Notes under the pieces: generated by a model
Database searches by the model: none
What the model saw: only the letters and a program-made list of their open reading frames with translations
Told to the model about the DNA's origin: nothing
Part shown: positions 14,857-22,685 of the stretch, one piece after another
How positions within the stretch are numbered: position 1 is the first letter of the stretch
Layout of the letters: each line of letters starts with the position of its first letter
Program-made: the position numbers and the translations under genes
Assembly (NCBI GenBank): GCA_026225015.1
Contig: JAMFRY010000137.1
Coordinates: forward strand, 1-28,884
Reading direction: 5' to 3'
DNA length: 28,884 nt
Origin: Alphaproteobacteria bacterium
GTDB taxonomy: Bacteria; Pseudomonadota; Alphaproteobacteria; Acetobacterales; Acetobacteraceae

Positions 14857-16208
14857 GCGACGCGGGAGATCGCCACACAAAGCCCCTCGACAATATCCTG
14901 GATCAGCGCAAAATCCTCGCCCTCCGCCATCACCCGGATCAGCGGTTCGGTGCCCGAAGCGCGGATCAGCACGCGGCCGGTCATGCGCAGCCGCTCCGCC
15001 GCCGCGGCAATCGCGGTTTGAATATGCGGCTGCACCAGCGGCGAGACGCCGTTATAGCGCACATTGCGTAACAATTGCGGCAGCGGCGCAAATACCCGGC
15101 ACGCCTCGGAGGCCCGCCTGCCGCTGCGCACCAATACCGCCAGCACCTGCAAGGCGGCGATCAACCCATCGCCGGTGGTGCCGAAATCGGACAAGATCAC
15201 ATGGCCGGACTGCTCGCCGCCCAGATTGATGCCCCGCTCGCGCATCGCTTCGGCGACATAGCGATCCCCAACCCGGGTGCGGTGCAGCTCGATCCCAAGC
15301 CCCGCCAGGAACCGCTCCAAGCCGAGATTGGACATCACCGTCGCCACGATCGCCGGCGCAAAAAGCCGGTTCTGCTGCAGCATGTCGCGCGCGATCAGCC
15401 CCAGGATTTGGTCGCCGTCGATAATTTCGCCGCGCTCATCCGCCAGAATCACCCGATCCGCATCGCCGTCCAAGGCGATCCCGATATCCGCGCCATGTTC
15501 CAGAACCGCCGCGCAGAGATGATCCGGCGCTGTAGAACCCACGCCCTTGTTGATGTTGAACCCATCCGGTTCGACCCCGATGGAGATGACCGTGGCGCCG
15601 AGTTCGAACAAAGCAGCCGGCGCCACCTTGTAAGCCGCGCCATTCGCGCAATCGAGCACGATGCGCAGGCCATCCAGCCGCAACCCACGCTCCAGGCTGG
15701 ACTTGGCGACCTCGATATAGCGCCCGGCGGCGTCCACCAGCCGGGACGCCCGGCCTAGTTTGCCCGAATCGGCCAGTTTGCCGGTGAGGTCGCTATCCAT
15801 CAGCGCTTCGATCTCGGCTTCGGTTTCATCGGAGAGTTTCGAGCCATCCGGCCCGAACAGTTTTATACCGTTATCCTCGAACGGGTTATGGGAGGCGGAA
15901 ATCACTACCCCGAGGTCGAGCCGCAGCGAACGCGTCAACATGGCAATCGCCGGAGTCGGCAGCGGCCCGGCCAAGGTGACGTTCATGCCAGCGCCGATGA
16001 ACCCGGCGGTCAAGGCCGGTTCCAGCATATAGCCCGATAGCCTGGTATCTTTGCCAATGATCACCCGGTGCCGGTGGTTGCCGCGGGTAAACAGCAGTCC
16101 CGCCGCCTGCCCCAGTTTCAGCGCGATTTCGGCGGTCATGGGGGCGGTATTCGCGGTGCCGCGGATCCCGTCAGTGCCGAACAGGCGGCGCTTATGCATG
16201 TTGTTCAT
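14853..16208 (-). CDS. glmM: Phosphoglucosamine mutase
   Basis: This 451-residue alpha-D-phosphohexomutase converts glucosamine-6-phosphate to glucosamine-1-phosphate for UDP-GlcNAc, hence peptidoglycan and LPS. It begins RRLFGTDGIRGTAN, as GlmM does. The phosphoserine loop is ISASHNPFEDNGIK with Ser106 as the phosphorylated residue, the metal-binding loop is DGDADR at 247-252, the sugar-binding loop is GGEQSGH, and the phosphate-binding loop is RASGTEPLIRVM. The ATG at 16208 follows AAGG; a second ATG three codons in is also possible. It starts 6 bp after the folP stop and overlaps thiD by four bases, so the three genes form one operon. Confidence 0.97.
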   Translation of the reverse strand: MNNMHKRRLFGTDGIRGTANTAPMTAEIALKLGQAAGLLFTRGNHRHRVIIGKDTRLSGYMLEPALTAGFIGAGMNVTLAGPLPTPAIAMLTRSLRLDLGVVISASHNPFEDNGIKLFGPDGSKLSDETEAEIEALMDSDLTGKLADSGKLGRASRLVDAAGRYIEVAKSSLERGLRLDGLRIVLDCANGAAYKVAPAALFELGATVISIGVEPDGFNINKGVGSTAPDHLCAAVLEHGADIGIALDGDADRVILADERGEIIDGDQILGLIARDMLQQNRLFAPAIVATVMSNLGLERFLAGLGIELHRTRVGDRYVAEAMRERGINLGGEQSGHVILSDFGTTGDGLIAALQVLAVLVRSGRRASEACRVFAPLPQLLRNVRYNGVSPLVQPHIQTAIAAAAERLRMTGRVLIRASGTEPLIRVMAEGEDFALIQDIVEGLCVAISRVA

Positions 16209-16214
16209 GGCGCC

Positions 16215-17027
16215 TTATGCACTCAAATCGGGCGTTCCGGTCAATTCCCTCCAGATTTTTACGCCCTGTACCGTTTCCGCCACGTCATGAACCCGGAGGA
16301 TATGGGCGCCCTGGGAGAGTGCAAAAAGCGCCGCCGCGAGTGAGCCGGGGAAGCGTTTTGCCGGGTCTTGCGCACCGCCGAACTGGCCGATGAAGCGCTT
16401 GCGGGAGACGCCGATGACCACAGGATGCCCGAGCGCGGCAAAACGCGAAGTCGCCCGCAGCAACGCCAGGTTCTGTTCGCCCTTTTTGGCGAAACCAAAT
16501 CCCGGGTCGAGCGCGATGTTCTCCCGGGCAATTCCGCTAGCAATTGCCGCATCGCGCCGCCGCAAAATCTCTTCCAGCACCTCACCAACCACATCGGCGT
16601 ACTGCGCCTTGGCGTTCATCGTGGCGGGCGTGCCGCGCATATGCATCAGAACCACCGGGCAATTCCGGGCTGCCACCAGTCTGGCCGATGCCGGATCATG
16701 CTGCAGGGCGGAGACATCATTGATGATCGCGGCCCCGGCATCCAAAGCGGCGGCCATGGTGGCGGCATTGCGGGTATCGGCGGAAATTTTTGCGCCCCGC
16801 GCCGCCAGCGCGGCGATAACCGGAACGATTCGGGAAATTTCCTCCTCCACCGGAACGGCTTCGGCATTCGGCCGGGTGCTTTCACCCCCGACATCGATGA
16901 TATCGGCGCCCGCCTCCAGCATCAAAACGCCCGCCGCGATTGCGCCATCCGCGCCAGAAAATTTGCCGCCATCGGAGAAGGAATCCGGGGTGACGTTCAG
17001 GATCCCCATGATCAAGGGCGCGCTCAT
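16215..17027 (-). CDS. folP: Dihydropteroate synthase
   Basis: This is a 270-residue protein from ATG 17025-17027, chosen because GGAG lies six bases upstream; longer in-frame starts lack support. It has the two family signatures: MGILNVTPDSFSDGG near the N-terminus and DIIDVGGESTRPNAE. Other conserved elements are INDVSAL, ALDPGFGFAK, and the substrate loop VIGVSRKRFIG. FolP condenses p-aminobenzoate with hydroxymethyldihydropterin pyrophosphate in folate synthesis and is the sulfonamide target. It leads the folP-glmM-thiD operon. The folP-glmM pair is common in bacteria, usually after ftsH, which is absent here; instead an esterase gene diverges upstream. Confidence 0.96.
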   Translation of the reverse strand: MSAPLIMGILNVTPDSFSDGGKFSGADGAIAAGVLMLEAGADIIDVGGESTRPNAEAVPVEEEISRIVPVIAALAARGAKISADTRNAATMAAALDAGAAIINDVSALQHDPASARLVAARNCPVVLMHMRGTPATMNAKAQYADVVGEVLEEILRRRDAAIASGIARENIALDPGFGFAKKGEQNLALLRATSRFAALGHPVVIGVSRKRFIGQFGGAQDPAKRFPGSLAAALFALSQGAHILRVHDVAETVQGVKIWRELTGTPDLSA

Positions 17028-17140
17028 CGCAAACTCCGCCCATCCTCGGTTTGTGGAAGCGGTGCGAGCATAATCCATGGCTGATCGTACCACAGCGCCG
17101 CCAGCCGCCAAAATTGGGGCTTGCCGCCCGTGGCCCTGTG

Positions 17141-17150
17141 ACTGTACAGT
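17141..17150. promoter_or_regulatory. Perfect 10-bp palindrome just before the esterase start
   Basis: ACTGTACAGT lies 5 bases before the ATG at 17156, where a ribosome site would be expected and none is visible. A second inverted repeat, ATCGTT-AATAG-AACGAT, lies at 17177-17193, inside the first codons. Either could be an operator; both could be chance. Confidence 0.3.
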
Positions 17151-17155
17151 TTCGA

Positions 17156-18040
17156 ATGATGCCGCGCTTTGTTGATATCGTTAATAGAACGATTAGCCTC
17201 GCGGGTTTGCGCGTTCTCTGCAATATTCCCTATGGGCGGCACGCCCGCCAGAAATTGGACATTTATGGGCCGGCTTCGCGCAGCGCCCCCTTGCCGTTGC
17301 GCGCTGCTCCGGTCGAACCCCCGCCGGTGGTCATTTTCTTCTATGGCGGTTCCTGGCAATGGGGACATCGGCGCGATTACCGCTTCGCCGCCGCCGCTTT
17401 GGCGAGGCTCGGCTTCATGGTCGTGGTGCCGGATTACCGGCTGCATCCGGAGGTGAAATTCCCGGCCTTCCTGCAGGACTGCGCTTCGTCCGTGGCATGG
17501 GTTTTCAAGAATATCCAAAGCCATGGCGGCAATGACGATGTGGTTTTTCTCATGGGCCATTCCGCCGGCGCCTATAACGCCGCCATGCTGGCGCTGAATA
17601 CATCCTATCTCGGCGCCAACGACCTTGATCCGGCGCGGCTTTCCGGTTGGATCGGCATCGCCGGCCCATACGATTTCCTGCCCCTCAGCAATCCAAACAT
17701 CGCGCAGATATTCAACGGGCCGGAAGATGAAAAACTTACCCAGCCCGTGCAATATGTCCGGCAAGGCGCGCCGCCGGCGTTGCTGCTGCATGGCGGCCGG
17801 GATCGCTTGGTGCTGCCGCGCAATACTGCGATATTGTCGGCCCGGCTTCGGGAAAGCGGCAATGCGGTTGAGACAAGGATTTACCCGAAATTGGGCCATG
17901 GCGGCGTTCTTTCCGGCTTTCTACCCTTGTTCAAATGGCGCACAAAAATGCTGAAAGATATTCTGCAGTTCACCAGCGCCTGCCGTGGCGGCGAATATAG
18001 TGATGCCGGCTCAGACATAGCGGCGCCGATGCTGCGCTAG
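17156..18040 (+). CDS. Alpha/beta-hydrolase (esterase/lipase family)
   Basis: From ATG 17156 (or the adjacent ATG 17159) the protein has about 294 residues. It follows the BD-FAE/carboxylesterase pattern: IPYGRHARQKLDIYGP, an oxyanion-hole motif FFYGGSW in place of HGGGW, the nucleophile elbow GHSAGAYNAAML (GxSxG), LLLHGGRDRLVLPRNT carrying the expected Asp, and a late KLGHGGVL with the candidate catalytic His. There is an N-terminal hydrophobic stretch (TISLAGLRVLCNI) but no clear signal cleavage site. No Shine-Dalgarno sequence is visible. It is divergent from folP and followed by a GST gene 28 bp on. The natural ester substrate is unknown. Confidence 0.88.
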   Translation: MMPRFVDIVNRTISLAGLRVLCNIPYGRHARQKLDIYGPASRSAPLPLRAAPVEPPPVVIFFYGGSWQWGHRRDYRFAAAALARLGFMVVVPDYRLHPEVKFPAFLQDCASSVAWVFKNIQSHGGNDDVVFLMGHSAGAYNAAMLALNTSYLGANDLDPARLSGWIGIAGPYDFLPLSNPNIAQIFNGPEDEKLTQPVQYVRQGAPPALLLHGGRDRLVLPRNTAILSARLRESGNAVETRIYPKLGHGGVLSGFLPLFKWRTKMLKDILQFTSACRGGEYSDAGSDIAAPMLR

Positions 18041-18068
18041 ACGTGCACTGTTTTTGCGGGAGGACAAT

Positions 18069-18728
18069 TTGGCAGACGGCAGGTTATATATCGGAACCAG
18101 GCGATATTCATCATGGTCCTTGCGCGGCTGGCTGTTGGTAAAACTGGCGCGCCTGGATGTGGAGGAGATTCTCATCCCACTGGCAGGCGGCAGTACCGAA
18201 GAAGTGCGGCGAATCTCGCCGAACGGCCTGGTGCCCTATCTCGAACATCGCGGCGCCAAAATCTGGGAGAGTATCGCCATTGCCGAATATTGCGCGGAGC
18301 TGGAACCGGGCCTGTGGCCGACCGACCGGCTGGCGCGCGGCCATGCCCGCTCGATCGCGGCGGAAATGCATGCCGGGTTCCGGGAGCTACGGATCGCGAT
18401 GCCGATGAATCTGGGCCGTAACTATGCCGGGCTGGGTCAAAACCCTGGAAGTCTTGCCGATATCGCGCATATCGATCGGCTATGGGCTGCCACGCGCGAG
18501 CAATATGGCGCAAGCGGTGCATATTTGTTCGGCACGGCGTTCAACGCGGCCGATGCCATGTTCGCCCCAGTGGTGGCGCGGTTTCTCACCTATGGCGTGC
18601 CGCTCTCTAAACCGGCCCAAGCCTATTGCGAAGCAATTCGCGCGAACCCGCTCGTGGCGCATTGGTACGCGCAGGCGGCCGAGGAACCCGCATCCTGGCA
18701 ACTGGAAAAATACGAGAAACTGGCATGA
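18069..18728 (+). CDS. Glutathione S-transferase family protein
   Basis: I place the start at TTG 18069, because GGGAGG at 18058-18063 is correctly spaced and the protein then begins ADGRLYIGTRRYSSWSLRG, the usual opening of this GST subgroup. This gives 219 residues. The thioredoxin-like domain includes PNGLVPYLEHRGAKIWESIA with the cis-Pro and the ES glutathione-binding pair. The helical domain has the N-cap NAADAMFAPVVARF. This cytosolic subgroup (YfcF-like) is generally linked to peroxide or isomerase activities, but function here is unassigned. It follows the esterase gene closely, and its TGA overlaps the next gene's ATG. Confidence 0.88.
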   Translation: MADGRLYIGTRRYSSWSLRGWLLVKLARLDVEEILIPLAGGSTEEVRRISPNGLVPYLEHRGAKIWESIAIAEYCAELEPGLWPTDRLARGHARSIAAEMHAGFRELRIAMPMNLGRNYAGLGQNPGSLADIAHIDRLWAATREQYGASGAYLFGTAFNAADAMFAPVVARFLTYGVPLSKPAQAYCEAIRANPLVAHWYAQAAEEPASWQLEKYEKLA

Positions 18729-19144
18729 GGCACTTGCCGTCCTTAACCGCCGCGGTTGTGCTCGGCCTTATGGTGAGCCTTGCCGCGCAAGCGGATGATG
18801 CCGGGATTACCGCACATCATGGCAAGATTTACGAAACGCGCGAAGCCGGGCAGACGACGCAAGGTTTCCTGGAGATCGATAATTCCCTGGCAACTCCGGA
18901 TAGGTTGACCGGCGTCAATTGCCCGGTCGCGGGTTCCACAATCATGGTGAGCAAAGACGGCGCGCCGATCCGCGGGCTCGCGCTCGCTGCCGGGGAACAT
19001 CTGCTGCTATCCGCAAATGGTCCGCATTTCCTGCTGCAGTCCACGCGTTTCACCATCGACACCGGCGGCTCCATTCCCTGCAGCCTGACATTCCAGAACG
19101 CCGGCGAAATTCAGATTTATCTCTACCCCATCCCCGCACCTTGA
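18725..19144 (+). CDS. Secreted PCu(A)C-like protein lacking the copper-binding methionines
   Basis: The ATG overlaps the GST stop (ATGA), giving 139 residues. Residues 1 to about 23 are a signal peptide (basic MRH, hydrophobic AAVVLGLMVSLAA, cleavage near AQA-DD), so the product is periplasmic. The rest follows the PCu(A)C/DUF461 beta-sandwich: QGFLEIDNSLATPDRL, GLALAAGEHLLL, NGPHFLL, and SLTFQNAGEIQIYL. Genuine copper chaperones carry His/Met ligands around the HEM segment and the GPHVMLM-like segment. Here these are largely replaced (STIMVSKDG, GPHFLLQ), and two Cys residues appear in the mature domain instead. Copper binding is therefore doubtful. The fold assignment comes from motif pattern only. 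Confidence 0.72.
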   Translation: MRHLPSLTAAVVLGLMVSLAAQADDAGITAHHGKIYETREAGQTTQGFLEIDNSLATPDRLTGVNCPVAGSTIMVSKDGAPIRGLALAAGEHLLLSANGPHFLLQSTRFTIDTGGSIPCSLTFQNAGEIQIYLYPIPAP

Positions 19145-19153
19145 GCCCAGCCC

Positions 19154-19726
19154 GTGTCCCTGGAAGACCTAAGCGTCGCAGCGCGCAGCTGCACGGTTTG
19201 CGCGGCGCATCTGCCTTTGGGCCCGCGACCGGTGTTCCGGGTCTCTGCCAGCGCGCTGCTATTGATCATCGGCCAGGCGCCGGGAACCAAGGTGCATGAA
19301 ACCGGTATTCCCTGGAACGACGCCTCCGGCGATCGTCTGCGAGGCTGGATGGGCGTCGGCCGGGAGGATTTTTATGACCAGAGGCGGATCGCCGTCATGC
19401 CGATGGGATTCTGCTATCCGGGCGTTCTGCCCAATGGCGGCGATGCACCGCCAAGGCGCGAATGTGCCCCACTCTGGCATGCGAGGTTTTTGGCCTTGAT
19501 GCCGGCGCTGAAACTTACCCTCCTGGTCGGCAGTTATGCGCAAGCCCATTATCTCGGGCGCGGTAGCATGTCGTCGCGGGTCGAAAACTTCGCTGCCCAT
19601 CCGGGCTATTTCGCACTGCCCCACCCTTCATGGCGGACGGTTGGCTGGGAGCGCCGCAACTCCTGGTTCGGCGATAGGGTTTTACCGGCGTTGCGGGTTG
19701 CGGTCGCTGGTCTTCTCTCAAGCTAA
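19154..19726 (+). CDS. Uracil-DNA glycosylase superfamily protein with putative Fe-S cysteines
   Basis: This 190-residue protein starts at GTG 19154. It has the UDG-superfamily motif 1 region IIGQAPGTKVHETGIPW followed by NDASGDRLRGWMG, a central hydrophobic strand KLTLLVGSYAQ, and the C-terminal motif LPHPSWR. Four cysteines, at positions 13 and 16 (a CxxC) and at 87 and 104, are spaced like the 4Fe-4S ligands of family 4/5 glycosylases. Such enzymes remove uracil from DNA, but many members of this bacterial subgroup are uncharacterised, and the Gly-Gln-Ala-Pro-Gly loop differs from canonical GEAPG. It lies 9 bp after the PCu(A)C-like gene, likely in the same transcript. Confidence 0.85.
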   Translation: MSLEDLSVAARSCTVCAAHLPLGPRPVFRVSASALLLIIGQAPGTKVHETGIPWNDASGDRLRGWMGVGREDFYDQRRIAVMPMGFCYPGVLPNGGDAPPRRECAPLWHARFLALMPALKLTLLVGSYAQAHYLGRGSMSSRVENFAAHPGYFALPHPSWRTVGWERRNSWFGDRVLPALRVAVAGLLSS

Positions 19727-19857
19727 GCTGCTCCGATCGGCCTACAATCTCACAAAACTCCCGCATGATCGGAATGACGTCACTTGGGGGCGCGACGCAC
19801 ATTTAACTTCATAAATTGCACAACGGGGCTAGTATTCTTTTCGGAAGGAGAAAGACC

Positions 19858-20502
19858 ATGAAATTAGCGATACTCGGCGCCGGAAATGTTGGTGGGGCAC
19901 TCGGCAAGGGTTGGGCCGGCAGGGGTCACAGCATTACCTACGGCGTACCGTCCCCTGGCAACCCGAAATATGCGGAAATCGCCGGCAATGCCGGCAGCGC
20001 CAAGGTAACGGATGTCGCCGATGCGGCAAAAAACGCTGACGTGGTCATTCTCGCCACGCCCTGGGACGCGGTTCCAGTCGCACTGGCGGCATTCGGCGAT
20101 TTTGGCGGCCGGCTGCTGATCGATGCCACAAATCCCCTGCGCTTCGGTGTTTCGGGGCTCGAGCTTGGCGTGGGTTTCGAGACCAGCGGCGGCGAAATCG
20201 TCGCCGGGTTGGCCAAGGGTGCGGCCGTGGTGAAAACCATGAATCAGGTCGGCTTCGCGGTCATGGCTGCCCCCAAGCACTACGCGGTTCCGCCGGTGAT
20301 GTTCGCCGCCGGGGACGATGAAAACGCCAAGAAACTGGCTTTGCAACTGGTGGCCGAACTCGGCTTCGACGCGCGCGATGCCGGGCCATTGAAAATTTCC
20401 CGGCTGCTTGAACCGCTTGCCATGCTTTGGATTGGTCAGGTGATGACGCATGGCGCGCCGGGCGACAACGCCTTCGCCTTTCTCAGCCGGCAAACTCCAT
20501 AA
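19858..20502 (+). CDS. NADP oxidoreductase, coenzyme F420-dependent-like (NAD(P)-binding)
   Basis: The ATG at 19858 follows AAGGAG (19845-19850) with 7-base spacing, giving 214 residues. The N-terminus is a classic Rossmann dinucleotide loop, MKLAILGAGNVGGALGKGW, followed by VVILATPWDAV and IDATNPL. These mark the F420-dependent NADP reductase/NADP-oxidoreductase family (Pfam F420_oxidored type). Similar bacterial proteins often act without F420, and no F420-synthesis gene is visible, so the true electron partner is unknown. It is monocistronic by appearance: 131 bp separate it from the previous gene, and it converges on the ROK kinase with only 18 bp between the stops. Confidence 0.85.
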   Translation: MKLAILGAGNVGGALGKGWAGRGHSITYGVPSPGNPKYAEIAGNAGSAKVTDVADAAKNADVVILATPWDAVPVALAAFGDFGGRLLIDATNPLRFGVSGLELGVGFETSGGEIVAGLAKGAAVVKTMNQVGFAVMAAPKHYAVPPVMFAAGDDENAKKLALQLVAELGFDARDAGPLKISRLLEPLAMLWIGQVMTHGAPGDNAFAFLSRQTP

Positions 20503-20520
20503 CAAAAAGCCATGCGCGGC

Positions 20521-21414
20521 TCATGCCGGCCACAGCCACGCAGCCCCCCGCACGCCGGAGGAATCCCCATGCCGCGCCTGGACGATATTGGTGGTGAAAC
20601 TGTCGGAGAAAACGAACGGCCTCATCAACCCAGGCAGGTCGGTATAGAGATGCGGCAGGTTGGATAGCCCGCCGCCGAGGACGATGGCGTCGGGGTCCAG
20701 CAGGTTGGTCACCGCGGCCAGCGCACGGGCCAGGCGCTCGGCATGGCGGGCAAGTGCTGCGAGCGCTGCGGTGTCGCCCGATTGCGCGCGGGGAAGAATT
20801 TGGGTGGCATCCCGCGCCCCCTCGCCATCGGTCTCGAAGGCCAGAGCCGGGCCGGCGACATAGCGCTCGATGCAGCCCGAACGGCCGCAAGGGCACGGGC
20901 GCAGCGGCAGATCCGCCTCGGTGATCCAGGGCAGCGGGTTATGGCCCCATTCCCCGGCAATGCCGTTGCGCCCTTCCAGCACCTGGCCGTTCACCACGAT
21001 GCCGCCGCCGCAGCCCGTACCCAGAATCACCCCGAACACCGTTTTTGCATCGGCGGCGGCGCCATCCGTCGCCTCGGAGAGTGCAAAGCAATTGGCGTCA
21101 TTGGCAACGCGGATCGGGCGGCCGAGGAAGGCCGCGAAATCCTTATCAAAAAGCTGATTGTTCAAACATTCGGTATTGGGCGTGCGCATCCGGCCGGTCG
21201 CTGGGCTCATTGTCCCCGGAATGCCGATGCCGATACTGGCGCGCGCGCCGATCTCCGCCTCCGCCGCTTCAATAAGCCCCTTCAGCCGCTCAAGCGCCGT
21301 AGGATAGTCGCGCGGCGTGGCGATACGGTTGCGCAGCACCGGCTGGCCATCCGGCCCCAGGACCAGCAGCTCCATCTTGGTGCCGCCGAGATCAATGCCG
21401 ATGCGATAGGTCAT
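20521..21414 (-). CDS. ROK-family sugar kinase (fructokinase/N-acetylglucosamine kinase-like)
   Basis: This 297-residue ROK kinase has the N-terminal phosphate loop GIDLGGTKMELLVLG, catalytic Asp106 in VANDANCFALSE, the second phosphate region LGTGCGGGIVVNG, and the ROK zinc site: His158 (EWGHNPL) with Cys174, Cys176 and Cys181 in CPCGRSGCIERY. The adenosine-binding segment is IVLGGGLSN. ROK enzymes phosphorylate hexoses such as fructose, mannose or N-acetylglucosamine; the exact sugar cannot be read from sequence by eye. It is minus-strand between plus-strand genes and stands alone. The ATG (MTYRIGIDLGG) gives the family's usual length. Confidence 0.93.
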   Translation of the reverse strand: MTYRIGIDLGGTKMELLVLGPDGQPVLRNRIATPRDYPTALERLKGLIEAAEAEIGARASIGIGIPGTMSPATGRMRTPNTECLNNQLFDKDFAAFLGRPIRVANDANCFALSEATDGAAADAKTVFGVILGTGCGGGIVVNGQVLEGRNGIAGEWGHNPLPWITEADLPLRPCPCGRSGCIERYVAGPALAFETDGEGARDATQILPRAQSGDTAALAALARHAERLARALAAVTNLLDPDAIVLGGGLSNLPHLYTDLPGLMRPFVFSDSFTTNIVQARHGDSSGVRGAAWLWPA

Positions 21415-21476
21415 GCCGGTAATGTCGGACGAAATAGCCTATTGCTCAAGCCCGGCTTGGGGCGCAAAATTTCGGC

Positions 21477-21710
21477 ATGGGGGAGAGGTTGATCGACGCG
21501 CAGTTCATGAAATGCCCGATGCCGGTTTTGCGGGCGGCCAAGGCCCTGCGCGACATGGCGCCAGGCGACAAATTGCGCGTGCTGGCGACCGACCCCACAG
21601 CGCTCGGTGATTTCCGGGATTTCTGCAAAAGCAGCGGCCATGCGCTGGTCGGCAGTAGCGAGATCAAAGGGGTGTACAGCTTCACCATCCGGCGCAAGCC
21701 GGCCGCATGA
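21477..21710 (+). CDS. TusA/SirA-like sulfur-carrier protein
   Basis: This small protein of up to 77 residues has the TusA signature CPMPVLRAAKAL with the sulfur-carrying Cys at about residue 13, followed by GDKLRVLATDPTALGDFRDFC and the C-terminal strand YSFTIRRK. The family passes persulfide sulfur between partners, for tRNA thiolation or other pathways. The ATG at 21477 has no ribosome site; an in-frame TTG at 21489 sits just after GGGGAGAGG and may be the true start. Its stop overlaps the start of the deacetylase-like gene (ATGA), so the two are translationally coupled. It is divergent from the ROK kinase across 62 bp. Confidence 0.9.
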   Translation: MGERLIDAQFMKCPMPVLRAAKALRDMAPGDKLRVLATDPTALGDFRDFCKSSGHALVGSSEIKGVYSFTIRRKPAA

Positions 21711-22642
21711 CGGTCGCCTTGTTCACCCATCCGGCCGCACTCGCGCATGATACGGGCGAACATCATCCGGAATGCCCGGATCGGATACGCGCGGTGCTCG
21801 CCGCCCTCGAAGCGCCGGAATTTCAGGGCCTGTTGCGCGAGATCGCCCCACAGGCGCCGATGGAGGCGCTGGCCGCCGCGCATAGTCCCGCTTATGTGGA
21901 ACGGATTCAGGCCATCCGGCCGGAGGCGGGCCAGCTTTCCTATATCGACGGCGATACTGTTGTCAGCGCCGGCACATGGGATGCCGCTTTGCGGTCAGCG
22001 GGCGGCGCCATCGCAGGGGTGGATGCGGTGATGGAAGGCTGGGCCGAAGCCGCCTTTGTGGCCATGCGCCCGCCCGGGCATCATGCCGAGCGCGAGCGGG
22101 CCATGGGCTTCTGCCTGTTCAACAACGCCGCCGTCGCCGCCTTTCATGCCCGCGCCAGATATGGGTTGCGCCGCATCGCGGTGGTGGATTTCGACGTTCA
22201 TCACGGCAACGGCACCCAGGATATTTTTGGCCCCGATTCTGATCTGTTCTACGCCTCCTCCCACCAATATCCCTGCTATCCGGGCACCGGTGCGCAGCAT
22301 GAGCGCGGCGTGGCTGGCAATGTTGTCAACGCGCCGTTGCCGCCCGGCGCCGGCAGCGCCGAATTCAGGGCGGCCTGGCGGGATGAAATTCTGCCGGCAC
22401 TGCAAAAATTCGCGCCGGAATTGCTCATCATCTCCGCCGGGTTCGACGCCCACGCCGCCGACCCCTTGGCGCAGCTGCGCCTGCGCGAGCCGGATTTCAT
22501 CTGGGCGACCGAAGCATTGCTGGCGGTTTCCGACCAAAGCTGCCCAAAGCGGGTGGTCTCGCTGCTGGAGGGCGGCTATGATCTGCAAGCCCTGGCCAGC
22601 TCGGCCGCCGCCCATATGCGCAGCCTGATGCGCGCATCCTGA
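21707..22642 (+). CDS. Histone-deacetylase-family (class II-like) amidohydrolase
   Basis: This 311-residue Zn hydrolase has the arginase/deacetylase fold. Visible motifs are HPECPDRIRAVL at the N-terminus, RPPGHHAE with the catalytic pair His125/His126, GFCLFNNAAVAA, VVDFDVHHGNGTQ with zinc ligands Asp163 and His165, ISAGFDAHAADPL with the third Asp ligand, and LEGGYD. Bacterial members include acetylpolyamine amidohydrolases and protein or acetoin-utilisation (AcuC-like) deacetylases. Which of these it is cannot be told here. It starts inside the TusA-like stop codon and lies 43 bp before xseB, so it may be co-expressed with both. Confidence 0.94.
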   Translation: MTVALFTHPAALAHDTGEHHPECPDRIRAVLAALEAPEFQGLLREIAPQAPMEALAAAHSPAYVERIQAIRPEAGQLSYIDGDTVVSAGTWDAALRSAGGAIAGVDAVMEGWAEAAFVAMRPPGHHAERERAMGFCLFNNAAVAAFHARARYGLRRIAVVDFDVHHGNGTQDIFGPDSDLFYASSHQYPCYPGTGAQHERGVAGNVVNAPLPPGAGSAEFRAAWRDEILPALQKFAPELLIISAGFDAHAADPLAQLRLREPDFIWATEALLAVSDQSCPKRVVSLLEGGYDLQALASSAAAHMRSLMRAS

Positions 22643-22685
22643 TATGGTTGTGAATCCCGCTTCAGCCCTGTAGGCAAGGCGAACC

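Noticed and set aside
14029..15021. Plus-strand frame (330 codons) opposite thiD and glmM
   Set aside because: thiD and glmM have complete motifs on the other strand; this is a shadow frame.
14883..16208. Possible phosphomannomutase rather than GlmM
   Set aside because: The opening RRLFGTDGIRG and the SASHNPFEDNGIK loop are GlmM type, and folP adjacency supports this.
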